NCBI RefSeq assembly: GCF_017315945.1
Contig: NZ_JAFLWI010000007.1
Span: 1 to 64,000 of the forward strand
Length of the DNA: 64,000 bases
Direction of reading: 5' to 3'
DNA from: Candidatus Enterococcus courvalinii
GTDB lineage: Bacteria > Bacillota > Bacilli > Lactobacillales > Enterococcaceae
This document shows positions 1-10,031 of this stretch, one piece after another. A program made the position numbers and the translations under genes. The notes beneath the pieces are model-generated. The model did no database searches and was not told where the DNA came from. It was given only the letters and a program-made list of their open reading frames with translations. Every line of letters begins with the position of its first letter. The first letter of the stretch is position 1.

Positions 1-89
1 CCTGTAACCATGCCGAACACAGAAGTTAAGCTTCTTAGCGCCGATTGTAGTGAGGGGTTGCCCCTTGTGAGAGTAGGACGTCGCCACGC
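1..89 (+). rRNA. rrf: 5S ribosomal RNA, 3' part
   Basis: The stretch has the typical Firmicute 5S 3' portion, including the CCGAACACAGAAGTTAAG loop region and the GAGAGTAGGACG helix ending in GCCACGC. The 5' end lies before the window, so a ribosomal RNA operon precedes it. No tRNA genes follow; a terminator comes directly after. Confidence 0.95.
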
Positions 90-95
90 AACGGT

Positions 96-132
96 AAAAA
101 ACAGATGAGTGATTAAGCTCATCTGTTTTTTT
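96..132. terminator. terminator after 5S rRNA, probably bidirectional
   Basis: A stem AAACAGATGAG / CTCATCTGTTT with an 8-nt loop is followed by a T-run on the plus strand. The complementary A-run upstream makes it usable for the convergent gpx gene as well. Confidence 0.85.
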
Positions 133-150
133 GTATTCTTTTTACTATGA

Positions 151-627
151 TTATTCAGCAAGAAGTTTTTCAATGTCATCAATCATTTTTTCAGGAGAAG
201 TTTGTGGAGCAAAACGTTTGACGACGTTCCCATCTTTATCAATCAAGAATTTTGTGAAATTCCATTTAATTGCATTGGTCATGGTACCAGGCGCATTTTC
301 CTTCAAATAGGCGAATAAAGGATCAGTAGTTCCCCCATTTACTTCGACTAATTGATGCATTGGAAACGAAACACCATAAGTAGTTCGACAAGCTTGTGCC
401 GCTTCTTCAGCAGAATCTAGTTCTTGTTTAAACTGGTTAGAAGGAAAGCCTAAAACAATCAATCCTTTTTCTTTATAGGTAGTGTAAATTTGTTCAAGCT
501 GCTCAAATTGTGATGCAAGCCCGCATTTTGTTGCAGTATTAACGATGATCATTGGATGGTTTTGGTAGTTGTTTAAAGAGTAAGTGGTTCCATTTTTCAA
601 AGTCGCGTCAAAATCATAAACTGTCAT
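151..627 (-). CDS. gpx: glutathione peroxidase family thiol peroxidase
   Basis: A 158-residue protein of normal family length that reduces hydroperoxides in the cytoplasm. The peroxidatic residue is a cysteine (Cys35 in NTATKCGLA), not selenocysteine; Gln65 in FPSNQF and Trp122 in WNFTKF complete the recognisable active site. Bacterial Cys-type members usually draw electrons from thioredoxin, so the glutathione name is formal (family knowledge). An AGGAG site sits just upstream of the ATG. It is a single gene convergent with the rRNA operon. I saw no clear PerR box. Confidence 0.93.
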   Translation of the reverse strand: MTVYDFDATLKNGTTYSLNNYQNHPMIIVNTATKCGLASQFEQLEQIYTTYKEKGLIVLGFPSNQFKQELDSAEEAAQACRTTYGVSFPMHQLVEVNGGTTDPLFAYLKENAPGTMTNAIKWNFTKFLIDKDGNVVKRFAPQTSPEKMIDDIEKLLAE

Positions 628-673
628 AAAAATTCTCCTTTACGAATTGAGTAAGTACATATTTATTATAGAA

Positions 674-713
674 CAAAAAAACTGAGAAGCTTAGATAAAA
701 GCTCTCAGTTTTT
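674..713 (-). terminator. terminator downstream of luxS
   Basis: An inverted repeat built on ACTGAGA and TCTCAGT with T-runs lies 9 nt beyond the luxS stop codon and separates luxS from gpx on the minus strand. Confidence 0.8.
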
Positions 714-721
714 TAGTTAAA

Positions 722-1180
722 TTAGGCAAAGACTTCAGACCATTCGTCGCGTTTTGCTAAGAATTCACGTGCTAACTCTTGTGCACCTTCTAAAGTATGG
801 CTTGCAGCCCAACCACATTGTGTTTCATTACTTGCAGGTACTTCAGTAGCTTCAAGAACATCCTTCATTGTTTTTTCTAAAACATCTAGAACATCATCAT
901 AGCTTTCATGATTTAGCACAGTTAAATAAAAACCGGTTTGGCACCCCATTGGAGACCAGTCTACAATGTAGTCAGCATGATTACGAATCAGTTCAGCAGT
1001 TAAATGCTCAAGTGAATGTAAGCTTGGCATATCCATATGCTCTTTGTTTGGTTGCTTGAAGCGGACATCATATTTAATAATCACATCACCATTTTCACCA
1101 GTTTTGCGATCGGCAACACGGATATAAGGTGCTTTTACTTTTGTGTGATCTAGATTGAAACTTTCAACGTTCATTTTCAT
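722..1180 (-). CDS. luxS: S-ribosylhomocysteine lyase
   Basis: A 152-residue enzyme splitting S-ribosylhomocysteine into homocysteine and the AI-2 precursor DPD. Metal ligands are visible as His55 and His59 in HSLEH and Cys124 in ETQCGWA; Cys80 in MGCQTGFYL matches the catalytic cysteine. A GAGGGAA ribosome site precedes the ATG. It lies 116 nt downstream of mccB on the same strand, with a weak possible promoter of its own (extended -10 TGTTAGAAT) in the gap. Position after mccA-mccB fits homocysteine recycling to cysteine. The upstream nucleosidase mtnN is 27 kb away. Confidence 0.97.
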   Translation of the reverse strand: MKMNVESFNLDHTKVKAPYIRVADRKTGENGDVIIKYDVRFKQPNKEHMDMPSLHSLEHLTAELIRNHADYIVDWSPMGCQTGFYLTVLNHESYDDVLDVLEKTMKDVLEATEVPASNETQCGWAASHTLEGAQELAREFLAKRDEWSEVFA

Positions 1181-1296
1181 GTAAATTCCCTCGATTCATT
1201 TTTTGTTCAGTGGTAATAGCTAAATTCTAACATTTATTTAGAATAAGTTATAGGTGCATCCATGATTTTTAACCTTATTTCTATAAATGAAGAAAT

Positions 1297-3377
<2,081 letters not shown>

Positions 3378-3400
3378 AGCTTCCTCCTAAAAAAATTCGA

Positions 3401-3432
3401 TAAAAAAGGAGCTGACTATTAAATCAGCTCCT
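3401..3432 (-). terminator. attenuator terminator in the mccAB leader
   Basis: Read on the minus strand, a perfect 9-bp stem AGGAGCTGA / TCAGCTCCT with an 8-nt loop TTTAATAG is followed by six T. It stands between the leader peptide gene and mccA, so it must be bypassed for the operon to be expressed. Confidence 0.85.
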
Positions 3433-3496
3433 AAGTATCATAAATTCGCCGTGTTTTCCAAAAGAATACACGTAAATTATGAAGGGCAGTTAATAG
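3416..3496 (-). promoter_or_regulatory. predicted antiterminator of the mccAB attenuator
   Basis: On the minus-strand RNA, CUAUUAA (3490-3496, inside leader codons 28-30) is complementary to UUAAUAG in the terminator loop (3416-3422). Pairing extends with bulges and one mismatch from CUGCCCU to the 5' arm AGGAGCUGA (3424-3432). A hairpin (about 3437-3482, ends TCATAA and TTATGA, with CGTGT/ACACG inside) fits in the loop of this alternative fold. Forming it would destroy the terminator. Pairing was done by hand. Confidence 0.6.
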
Positions 3497-3578
3497 ACAC
3501 GACAAATAGTATGCTGCTTTTTTGCACCATACAACAACAAGTAGTCAATTGGTTGAAGTTACGTTGTTTGTTCATCAT
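3477..3578 (-). CDS. leader peptide with three tandem cysteine codons
   Basis: A 33-residue ORF starting MMNKQRNFNQLTTCCCMVQK and ending in SINCPS, preceded by GGAGGAACAGAC. Codons 14-16 are TGT TGT TGT. It lies between a good minus-strand promoter and an intrinsic terminator, ahead of cysteine-forming genes, the classical arrangement of a ribosome-sensed attenuator. A ribosome stalled on the Cys codons leaves codons 28-33 free to form the antiterminator; a ribosome reaching the stop would cover them. The function is inferred from layout only. Confidence 0.75.
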   Translation of the reverse strand: MMNKQRNFNQLTTCCCMVQKSSILFVVSINCPS

Positions 3579-3606
3579 GTCTGTTCCTCCAGTAATAATT
3601 TCATCA

Positions 3607-3635
3607 AAAATAGCATGAAAAAATGCCAGAGTCAA
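3607..3635 (-). promoter_or_regulatory. promoter of the leader-mccA-mccB operon
   Basis: On the minus strand, -35 TTGACT (3630-3635) and -10 TATTTT (3607-3612) are separated by 17 bp, with an extended -10 TGC directly before TATTTT. Predicted transcription start is near 3600, about 22 nt before the leader peptide ATG. Confidence 0.75.
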
Positions 3636-3806
3636 AGGATTTGACGATTTTTAGTGATAGGAATAATTGGATAGGGTGCATGATAAAGTGAATCACAGAA
3701 GAAAATGAAGAAGTGTTGCTAGATAAAAATGAAGATTTGCTAGTCTTATCCACTGTTGTTTGATACAATAAAAAAGATGATGATAAACAAAAAAGGAGCA
3801 ATTTAA

Positions 3807-4370
3807 ATGATTTCAGCAAGCGATTTAAAAGCCGGTATGACATTTGTACAAGATGGAAAATTAATTAAAGTTTTAGACGCAAGTCACCACAAACCTGGTA
3901 AAGGAAATACGGTTATGCGTATGAAACTAAAAGATGTTCGTTCTGGTGCAACATATGATACAACTTTCCGCCCAGAAGAAAAATTTGAAAAAGCACACAT
4001 TGATACAAAAGCTGTTCAATACTTATACACAATGGATGATACAGCATTCTTCATGGACTTAGAAACATATGAGCAATATGAGATTCCCGTTGAAACAGTC
4101 GAAGAAGAAATGAAATACATCTTAGAAAATATGGAAGTAAAAATCCAATTTTTCGGTAGCGAAGTAATTGGTGTACAATTACCAACAACTGTTGTTTTAC
4201 GTGTTGTTGAAACACAACCTTCAATCAAAGGTGCGACAGTAACTGGTTCAGGTAAACCAGCGACAATGGAAACTGGCTTAGTTGTCAATGTTCCTGACTT
4301 TGTTGAAGTAGATGAATTATTAGAAATCAACACAGCTGAAGGTTCTTATATCAAACGTGCCTCAAAATAA
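3807..4370 (+). CDS. efp: translation elongation factor P
   Basis: A 187-residue protein with the three-domain EF-P length; it rescues ribosomes stalled at polyproline. Start [11 protein letters not shown], the tip loop HHKPGKGN with Lys32 (the residue modified in many Firmicutes), and a C-terminal domain ending in [11 protein letters not shown] are typical. An AAAAAGGAGC site precedes the ATG. It is transcribed divergently from mccAB from a 200-bp intergenic region and ends in its own terminator. No modification enzyme gene is adjacent. Confidence 0.97.
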   Translation: MISASDLKAGMTFVQDGKLIKVLDASHHKPGKGNTVMRMKLKDVRSGATYDTTFRPEEKFEKAHIDTKAVQYLYTMDDTAFFMDLETYEQYEIPVETVEEEMKYILENMEVKIQFFGSEVIGVQLPTTVVLRVVETQPSIKGATVTGSGKPATMETGLVVNVPDFVEVDELLEINTAEGSYIKRASK

Positions 4371-4380
4371 TAAAAGATAA

Positions 4381-4422
4381 AAAAAGCCGCAAATCCCAAT
4401 GGAGGGTTTTGCGGCTTTTTTT
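4381..4422. terminator. bidirectional terminator after efp
   Basis: AAAAAGCCGCAAA / TTTTGCGGCTTTTT forms a strong stem flanked by A- and T-runs, between convergent efp and the minus-strand 90-residue gene. Confidence 0.88.
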
Positions 4423-4452
4423 AAGGAGAAAATCAATGTCGAATCTAAATGA

Positions 4453-4725
4453 CTAGTATGTGACAGTAGTATCTTCATTGGTAATTAGTTGAATGACATG
4501 AGCCAAAAATTTTTCAGGATCTTCTCCTACTAATTTTTCCTCACGTTTTCCATCAAGTAAATGATATATTTTTTGGTCATCTTGTAAGAGATAGTAGTCA
4601 TTTTCACCTTCAATATGGAATGCTTGAAGATCATCTGGAAATTCAATATGGATGTCAATTACGCTGATTCCACCTAAACGACTGGTTAAATAATCTTCTA
4701 CTTCTTTTGCTGTTACAGTTTTCAT
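4453..4725 (-). CDS. hypothetical protein, 90 aa
   Basis: I do not recognise this family. The protein is acidic and soluble-looking, with no signal peptide or membrane segment; it starts MKTVTAKEVEDYLTSRLGG and has an alternating beta-rich middle (IDIHIEFPDD, YYLLQDDQKIYHLLDG). A GAGGCGA site precedes the ATG. It stands alone between efp and an oxidoreductase gene, convergent with the former. Confidence 0.65.
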   Translation of the reverse strand: MKTVTAKEVEDYLTSRLGGISVIDIHIEFPDDLQAFHIEGENDYYLLQDDQKIYHLLDGKREEKLVGEDPEKFLAHVIQLITNEDTTVTY

Positions 4726-4880
4726 ATTATTCGCCTCTTTGCTTTAATACTTTTATTATATACCTATCAAAAAAGAGTGGGGTAAAAAACGTCTTGCTAA
4801 AGATGAGGCATAATGATCAACGAAGTCTATTTGTTATGCTAAACTATGAAACAGTATGAAGAAGAAAGGACGTAATCGTG

Positions 4881-5549
4881 ATGAAGACATTAGTAATTGT
4901 CAGCCATCCCAATCTTCAAGAATCATTAAATCAACAATTTTTTAAAGAGGCCTCCAAATCGCTTGCGATTACGTGGCATCATTTAGAATCTGTCTATCCA
5001 ACCGGAGAAATCAACTTAAATGACGAATTAGCGTTGCTAGCGGCGCACGATCGCATCATCTTTCAATTTCCTCTTTATTGGTATAGTGCGCCTGCACATT
5101 TAAAAATATGGCAAGACACAGTTTTGGCTAAAGCAAGCAAAGTGTTGCAAGGAAAAGAATTTGGTGTGGTAGTAACGACTGGCGTGGCGGAAAAAGAATA
5201 TCAAGCAGGTGGTAAAGAAGAGTTCACCTTGTCTGAATTTTTGCGCCCGTATCAACGAATTGCCCACAAATTTCAAATGAATTATTTGCCTCCATTTGTG
5301 TTAGCACAATTTATGTATCAGACTTCTGAGGTGCGATTTGAACGCTTGATTGCTTATCAGCAATATCTTTCTTTAACTGGAAAACCAAGTCTTGTTCAGC
5401 GAATCAACTGGTTTCTTGAACAAATAGAAAAAAAGTCGCATTTTTCAGAACCGCAAAAGTCCTATCTTCTAGATGGCTTAAAAGAACAACAAGAAATGAT
5501 TGAAGATTTGACCTTCACATTGGGTGAATTAAAGGAGGAAAATGAATGA
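4881..5549 (+). CDS. flavodoxin-fold NAD(P)H oxidoreductase (KefF/YwrO-like)
   Basis: A 222-residue member of the NAD(P)H dehydrogenase (quinone) / general stress protein 14 family. The N-terminal strand LVIVSHPNLQESLNQQ is the FMN phosphate loop region, and FQFPLYWYSAPAHLKIWQD is the family's hallmark segment; VVTTGV follows. Such enzymes reduce quinones or electrophiles using FMN (family knowledge). ATG 4881 is used rather than the preceding GTG because of spacing to AAAGGA. It overlaps the next small gene by ATGA, so the two are translationally coupled. Confidence 0.85.
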   Translation: MKTLVIVSHPNLQESLNQQFFKEASKSLAITWHHLESVYPTGEINLNDELALLAAHDRIIFQFPLYWYSAPAHLKIWQDTVLAKASKVLQGKEFGVVVTTGVAEKEYQAGGKEEFTLSEFLRPYQRIAHKFQMNYLPPFVLAQFMYQTSEVRFERLIAYQQYLSLTGKPSLVQRINWFLEQIEKKSHFSEPQKSYLLDGLKEQQEMIEDLTFTLGELKEENE

Positions 5550-5719
5550 ATAGGGAGTGGTTACAACAACAAATTGACGAACTAAATGAAAAAAATGTTC
5601 ATTATGAAGATGCTGCTTTGTTATTTGAATTAAAAAAATTAGTCAAAGAAAGCGATGAGCGAATCACTCAACTTCAGGGAGAAATTGATGGGAAATCATG
5701 GAATCATCGTGAGTGGTAA
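5546..5719 (+). CDS. small hypothetical protein, 57 aa
   Basis: A short ORF starting MNREWLQQQIDELNEKNVHY, rich in Leu, Glu and Lys and probably a helical coiled coil. Its ATG overlaps the stop of the oxidoreductase gene (ATGA), and AAAGGAGG lies 7 nt upstream, which strongly supports translation. Function unknown; the coupling suggests a partner of the oxidoreductase or of a nearby membrane protein. Confidence 0.65.
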   Translation: MNREWLQQQIDELNEKNVHYEDAALLFELKKLVKESDERITQLQGEIDGKSWNHREW

Positions 5720-5827
5720 AAAGGATTAGAAAATTTTAAGAAATAAATGTGCATAACTATTGTTATTTGTTACAATGAAGATAAGGCATAACACTATTTT
5801 TAACATAAATTATTGGTGGTGAACTTA

Positions 5828-6733
5828 TTGAAAAACAAAAATGAACGAGATGAAAATGTTCGGATGTCTAGGAGGCGTCAGCAAAAGCAACGAATGCAAA
5901 AAAGATTGTTGATTATTGGTGCCTGTTTGGTAGCAGTCTTGGTGATTGGCGGCTCAGTTTGGGGATTGACGCAGTTCGGAAAATCAACTTCTAGTGCCAA
6001 AGAAACACCTGAAACAACTGTTTCTTCAACGCAAAAAAATGAAAAAAAAGCGAAGAAAAAACAAAGTAAAAAAGCGACAAAAACAACGGATAGTTCAACA
6101 AAATCATCAACAGAAACGAGTAGCACAGATAAAGAGTCAGCAGATGAACTACAAACGATTTTGACGACTTACTCAGAGAAGTTGACTGAACAAACACCGA
6201 TATTGATTGATGAATATCAAACAGAAATTCAATCAAATCAAAATGGGGTTGCAGGATTATCTTCGATTGCGAATCAGAAAGCATTAGCACTGCAAGCAAT
6301 TTCAAATGAAGGAATCAGCAAATTAAAAGCTACACACCAAGCAGATACTTCTTCAACTGTCGATATCAATTCTTTAGTTGATCAGTTATCAAGTAAATAC
6401 ACAACTGAAGTAGCAAAAATATCCGATATTTATTTACGAACAAGCAGCGCGCTACAAGCTGAAGAAGCGAACAAACAAGAAACAAGTAGTTCGACTTCAG
6501 AAGAAACAATGACTTCCACAGACGAACAGACGGCTGAAACAATAAATAGTCAAACGACCGATACGTCAGAGACTGTGACGAGTCAAGCTGCAACAACTGT
6601 TGTCTTAGCTGGTGAAGGCCCTAATCAAGTTGCACAACGTACGGGTGTACCAGTGGAAACGATCTTAGCATTGAATGGGATGACGATGGATGATTACTTC
6701 TTAACTCCCGGCGCTGTCCTTCAACTGCAATAA
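5828..6733 (+). CDS. membrane-anchored Ser/Thr-rich protein with C-terminal LysM domain
   Basis: About 301 residues. A basic N-terminus (RRRQQKQRMQKR) precedes one membrane segment (LLIIGACLVAVLVIGGSVWG), so the rest is outside the cell. Then come a Ser/Thr/Lys-rich linker, a helical middle region (roughly residues 95-205), another Ser/Thr-rich linker, and a C-terminal LysM-like module (VAQRTGVPVETILALNG...LTPGAVLQL) likely binding peptidoglycan. TTG 5828 is preferred because GGTGGTG lies 6 nt before it; other in-frame TTG/GTG codons lie slightly upstream. Role unknown. Confidence 0.8.
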   Translation: MKNKNERDENVRMSRRRQQKQRMQKRLLIIGACLVAVLVIGGSVWGLTQFGKSTSSAKETPETTVSSTQKNEKKAKKKQSKKATKTTDSSTKSSTETSSTDKESADELQTILTTYSEKLTEQTPILIDEYQTEIQSNQNGVAGLSSIANQKALALQAISNEGISKLKATHQADTSSTVDINSLVDQLSSKYTTEVAKISDIYLRTSSALQAEEANKQETSSSTSEETMTSTDEQTAETINSQTTDTSETVTSQAATTVVLAGEGPNQVAQRTGVPVETILALNGMTMDDYFLTPGAVLQLQ

Positions 6734-6737
6734 GTAA

Positions 6738-6808
6738 TAAAAAAACTGCGAGATGTTACTACCTCTAGAAAAATTTCTTTTCAAGAGTAGAACAGACTCG
6801 CAGTTTTG
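6738..6808. terminator. bidirectional terminator
   Basis: A long inverted repeat AAAAACTGCGAG ... CTCGCAGTTTT, with an inner complementary segment (TCTAGAAAA / TTTTCAAGA), lies between two convergent genes. Confidence 0.75.
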
Positions 6809-6812
6809 TTGT

Positions 6813-8186
6813 TTAAGCTTTCTTCACTCGTTTTTCACGAAGAAAGTAGTGAATCGTCATAAAAAATAAAAAGGCTAAACCAATCAGCAAGGAAATTCTT
6901 GTTTCGGGATTGATAAACATAAAACAAAGAATAATAGCTAAAAACAATAAAGTTAAATAATTGGTATAAGGGGATAATGGCATTTTGAATGGATGCTCAG
7001 TCATTTGTTCCGCGTGGATTTTACGGAATTTGATTTCACTGATTAAAATGACAATCCAAGGAATCATTCCTGGTAAAATACTTGAACTATAAACAAAGAC
7101 AAAAATATTTTCAGAGTGAGTAACAAACATTGGTAGCAAATAATTGATGACTAAACCAATCAAGATACCTCCTGAAATTGCAACAACTGGGTAAAAGGGT
7201 ACCCCATGACGAGACAATTTTAAGAAACGTTTAGACATTTTCCCATTAACTGCCAATGTGTAAATCATGCGACTTGCGCTGAAAATGCCTGAGTTACAAC
7301 CAGACAAGGCAGCAGTGATTACGACAAAGTTGATCAATCCAGCGGCAAAAGTAATCCCAATTTTTGCGAATGTTTGAACAAAGGGAGACCCAATTTCACC
7401 CAGTTGATTCCATGGATAGATACTTACGATAATAAAAATAGCACCAATATAAAAAATAAGAATGCGTCCAATTGTAGATTGAACAGCTTCAACGATTGTT
7501 TTTTGTGGATTTTTTGCTTCACCAGCAGTCATCCCAATTAACTCAATTCCTTGATAAGAAGCAATTACGATGGATAAAGCAAAAAAGAAACCTTTCACGC
7601 CACCGGTAAAGAAGCCACCATTTTTCCAAAGATTTGAAATACCAATAGGTTGACCGTGATTACCAAAACCAAAGAAGATAACGCCTAAACCAGCAACAAT
7701 CATTAAAATGATCGTTACGACTTTGATCATCGAAAACCAAAATTCTAATTCACCGAAGGCTTTTACTGAGAACAAGTTAGCTAACATCAAGAAAAGTACT
7801 ACAGTGATACCAGGAATGATGGTTGGTAAATTCGGCCACCAATAATTCATATACTCACCAACGGCAATGACTTCACTAATTCCAACTACGACATACTGAA
7901 AAATATTGCTCCAAGCCGTTAAATAACCAGCAACTGGATGGATATAATCACTTGCGTAATTAGCAAATGAACCTGTAGAAGGGTCGACGTAAAGCATTTC
8001 GCCCAGTGCACGCATAATCAAATATAAAAACAATCCGGCAACAGCATAAGCAATCATGACAGAGGGACCAGTCCAGCGAATGGTTGAAGAGGCACCCATA
8101 AACAATCCAACACCAATTGTCCCTCCCAACGCAATCATTCGAATATGACGTGCGCTAAGACTTCGATTTAATTTTCCTTCTTCCAT
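6813..8186 (-). CDS. amino acid permease (APC superfamily, AAT family)
   Basis: A 457-residue, roughly 12-helix permease. The signature of the AAT family is clear: LNRSLSARHIRMIALGGTIG at the start, GLFMGASSTI, and YQGIELIGMTAGEAKNPQKT in the middle. These are proton-driven importers of amino acids; the substrate cannot be told from sequence. ATG 8186 (MEEGKLNRS) follows an AAAGGAG site, so an upstream in-frame start is not used. It is divergent from efaCBA. Confidence 0.9.
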   Translation of the reverse strand: MEEGKLNRSLSARHIRMIALGGTIGVGLFMGASSTIRWTGPSVMIAYAVAGLFLYLIMRALGEMLYVDPSTGSFANYASDYIHPVAGYLTAWSNIFQYVVVGISEVIAVGEYMNYWWPNLPTIIPGITVVLFLMLANLFSVKAFGELEFWFSMIKVVTIILMIVAGLGVIFFGFGNHGQPIGISNLWKNGGFFTGGVKGFFFALSIVIASYQGIELIGMTAGEAKNPQKTIVEAVQSTIGRILIFYIGAIFIIVSIYPWNQLGEIGSPFVQTFAKIGITFAAGLINFVVITAALSGCNSGIFSASRMIYTLAVNGKMSKRFLKLSRHGVPFYPVVAISGGILIGLVINYLLPMFVTHSENIFVFVYSSSILPGMIPWIVILISEIKFRKIHAEQMTEHPFKMPLSPYTNYLTLLFLAIILCFMFINPETRISLLIGLAFLFFMTIHYFLREKRVKKA

Positions 8187-8362
8187 ACAAAAACTCCTTT
8201 CATAATTTAGAGAATAAGCCAACACATTCGATTAAATTTATCAGTCAAAAAAATAAATTATTGATAAATAAAAACAGTTATTAAATTAATCTCTTGATGT
8301 GATTTTACAGAAAGGATTCAAAAAACGCGAGAAGAATTTTAATTTAACTACAAATTTTTTTG

Positions 8363-8391
8363 TTGAAAATGTTTTCTTAATAGGTTAAACT
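8363..8391 (+). promoter_or_regulatory. promoter of efaCBA
   Basis: -35 TTGAAA (8363-8368) and -10 TAAACT (8386-8391) are spaced 17 bp. The predicted start near 8398 puts the palindromic box at 8408-8421 just downstream. Confidence 0.65.
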
Positions 8392-8407
8392 ATCTTTAAA
8401 TAAAAAG

Positions 8408-8421
8408 TTAGGTAACCCTAA
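8408..8421. promoter_or_regulatory. MntR/EfaR-type manganese operator
   Basis: The palindrome TTAGG-TAAC-CCTAA lies between the efaCBA promoter and the efaC ribosome site. Its half sites match the TTAGGNNNNCCTAA pattern known for DtxR/MntR-type repressors of Mn transporters. Binding by an EfaR-like repressor under manganese sufficiency is inferred. Confidence 0.75.
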
Positions 8422-8436
8422 AAAGGAGTGCTTGGA

Positions 8437-9180
8437 ATGGTGAAACCAACAATCAGCGTAGAAAATCTTTCCGTGGCCTATCAAGGAAAGATTGCTTTGA
8501 AAAATATATCTTTAACAATTCAATCAGAAAAAATGACAGGAATCATTGGCCCAAATGGTGCAGGAAAATCAACTTTTATGAAATCTTTGTTAGAATTGAT
8601 TCCCAAATCTTCTGGTACTGTGACGTTTTCAGGGAAATCAGTAAAAGAGGTACGAAAAAAAATTGCTTATGTAGAACAACGAAGTGCAATGGATCTATCC
8701 TTCCCAATTGATGTTTTTGGGGTCGTATTGCTTGGAACATATCCTTCGTTAAGAATTGGAAAAAGACCTGGGAAAAGGGAGAAAGAGCGAGCAATACAGG
8801 CACTAGTCAAAGTAGGAATGGAAAAATTTGCTGATCGACAAATCAGTGAATTATCTGGTGGTCAATTACAACGAGTATTTATTGCACGAGCGTTAACGCA
8901 AGGTGCGGAATGGATCTTTTTAGATGAGCCATTTGTGGGAATCGATGCGGTTAGCGAAAAAAAGATTTTTTCAATTTTACAAGAGTTGCGTGCAGAAGGC
9001 AAAACGATTTTGATTGTTCATCATGATTTGCATAAAGTAACTGAATATTTTGATGAAGTGATTTTATTAAATCGCGAGCTAATTGCGGCAGGGACGGTTC
9101 AAGAGACCTTTACTTCAAATAATCTGCAGTTAGCTTATGGGGAAGTAATTGGTCAGTTGATAAAGGGGGAGCAAGCATGA
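8437..9180 (+). CDS. efaC: manganese ABC transporter, ATP-binding protein
   Basis: A 247-residue ATPase of the metal (Mn/Zn) ABC transporter family. Walker A is GPNGAGKST, the signature is LSGGQLQR, Walker B is WIFLDEPF, and the switch histidine is in LIVHHDL. ATG 8437 lies 8 nt after AAAGGAG; an upstream GTG overlaps that site and is rejected. The order ATPase-permease-binding protein and ATGA overlap with efaB match enterococcal efaCBA, the high-affinity Mn2+ importer. Confidence 0.95.
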   Translation: MVKPTISVENLSVAYQGKIALKNISLTIQSEKMTGIIGPNGAGKSTFMKSLLELIPKSSGTVTFSGKSVKEVRKKIAYVEQRSAMDLSFPIDVFGVVLLGTYPSLRIGKRPGKREKERAIQALVKVGMEKFADRQISELSGGQLQRVFIARALTQGAEWIFLDEPFVGIDAVSEKKIFSILQELRAEGKTILIVHHDLHKVTEYFDEVILLNRELIAAGTVQETFTSNNLQLAYGEVIGQLIKGEQA

Positions 9181-10031
9181 TTCAATCGTTCGTTGATGGT
9201 GTATTAAATTATCAGTTTTTACAATATGCATTGATTACATCTATTTTAGTGGGATTAGCTTCAGGGGTAATTGGTTCATTTATTATTTTACGCGGGATGT
9301 CTCTGATGGGCGATGCGATTTCTCACGCAGTTTTACCCGGCGTGGCAATTTCTTATATGTTTGGGTTTAGTTATATTTTGGGTGCAACTGCTTTTGGTGT
9401 GCTGACTGCCGCATTGATTGGTTTCGTCACACAAAAAAGTCGCTTAAAAAATGATACGGCAATCGGAATTGTTTTTAGTTCATTTTTTGCACTAGGGATC
9501 ATTCTTATCTCCTTTGCTCAAAGTGCAACTGATCTTTACCATATTCTATTTGGTAATGTTTTAGCTGTTCGCGAGAGTGATTTATATCTCACCGCAATCG
9601 TTAGTGCTGTTGTCTTGTTGTTTATTTTTATTTTTTATAAGGAGTTAAAAATCACTTCCTTTGATCCAATGATGGCAAAAGCCTATGGGTTAAATACAAC
9701 ATTTATTCATTACGCCTTGATGTTCTTCTTAACGTTAGTTGCTGTAGTAAGCCTTCAGACAGTAGGCACGATTTTAGTGATTGCCATGTTGATCACACCA
9801 GCTGCAACAGCATATTTGTTAACGAATCGTTTATCGACAATGATTGCTTTATCTGCGAGTTTTGGTGTGTTGAGCGCAATCGTTGGTGTATTTTTCAGTT
9901 ACAGCTATAACTTACCTTCAGGGGCAACTATCGTATTAGCATCAGCTGTCTTTTTTGCCCTAGCATTTTTATTTTCACCAACAAAAGGTATTTTGTTTCA
10001 AAGAAAGGAGCAAACAAATGAAGAAATCTAA
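9177..10031 (+). CDS. efaB: manganese ABC transporter, permease
   Basis: A 284-residue hydrophobic protein with eight to nine predicted membrane segments. Family motifs include RGMSLMGDAISHAVLPGVA, the metal-transporter permease signature, and VGTILVIAMLITPAATAYLL. It overlaps efaC (ATGA) and efaA (14 nt), so the three genes are translationally coupled. It forms the membrane channel of the Mn2+ importer. Confidence 0.95.
   Translation: MIQSFVDGVLNYQFLQYALITSILVGLASGVIGSFIILRGMSLMGDAISHAVLPGVAISYMFGFSYILGATAFGVLTAALIGFVTQKSRLKNDTAIGIVFSSFFALGIILISFAQSATDLYHILFGNVLAVRESDLYLTAIVSAVVLLFIFIFYKELKITSFDPMMAKAYGLNTTFIHYALMFFLTLVAVVSLQTVGTILVIAMLITPAATAYLLTNRLSTMIALSASFGVLSAIVGVFFSYSYNLPSGATIVLASAVFFALAFLFSPTKGILFQRKEQTNEEI

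Noticed and set aside
90-150. tRNA genes after the 5S rRNA
   Set aside because: The 5S is followed at once by a terminator and the gpx gene; no cloverleaf or CCA-type end is visible.
3378-3600. SAM riboswitch or T-box before mccA
   Set aside because: No T-box core (GGTGG) and no SAM-I hallmarks are present; the leader is explained by a Cys-codon peptide and terminator.
3604-3843. 79-codon minus-strand ORF across the efp start
   Set aside because: It overlaps the mccA-leader promoter and the efp start, has low-complexity Ser/Leu-rich composition and no ribosome site; it is a shadow.
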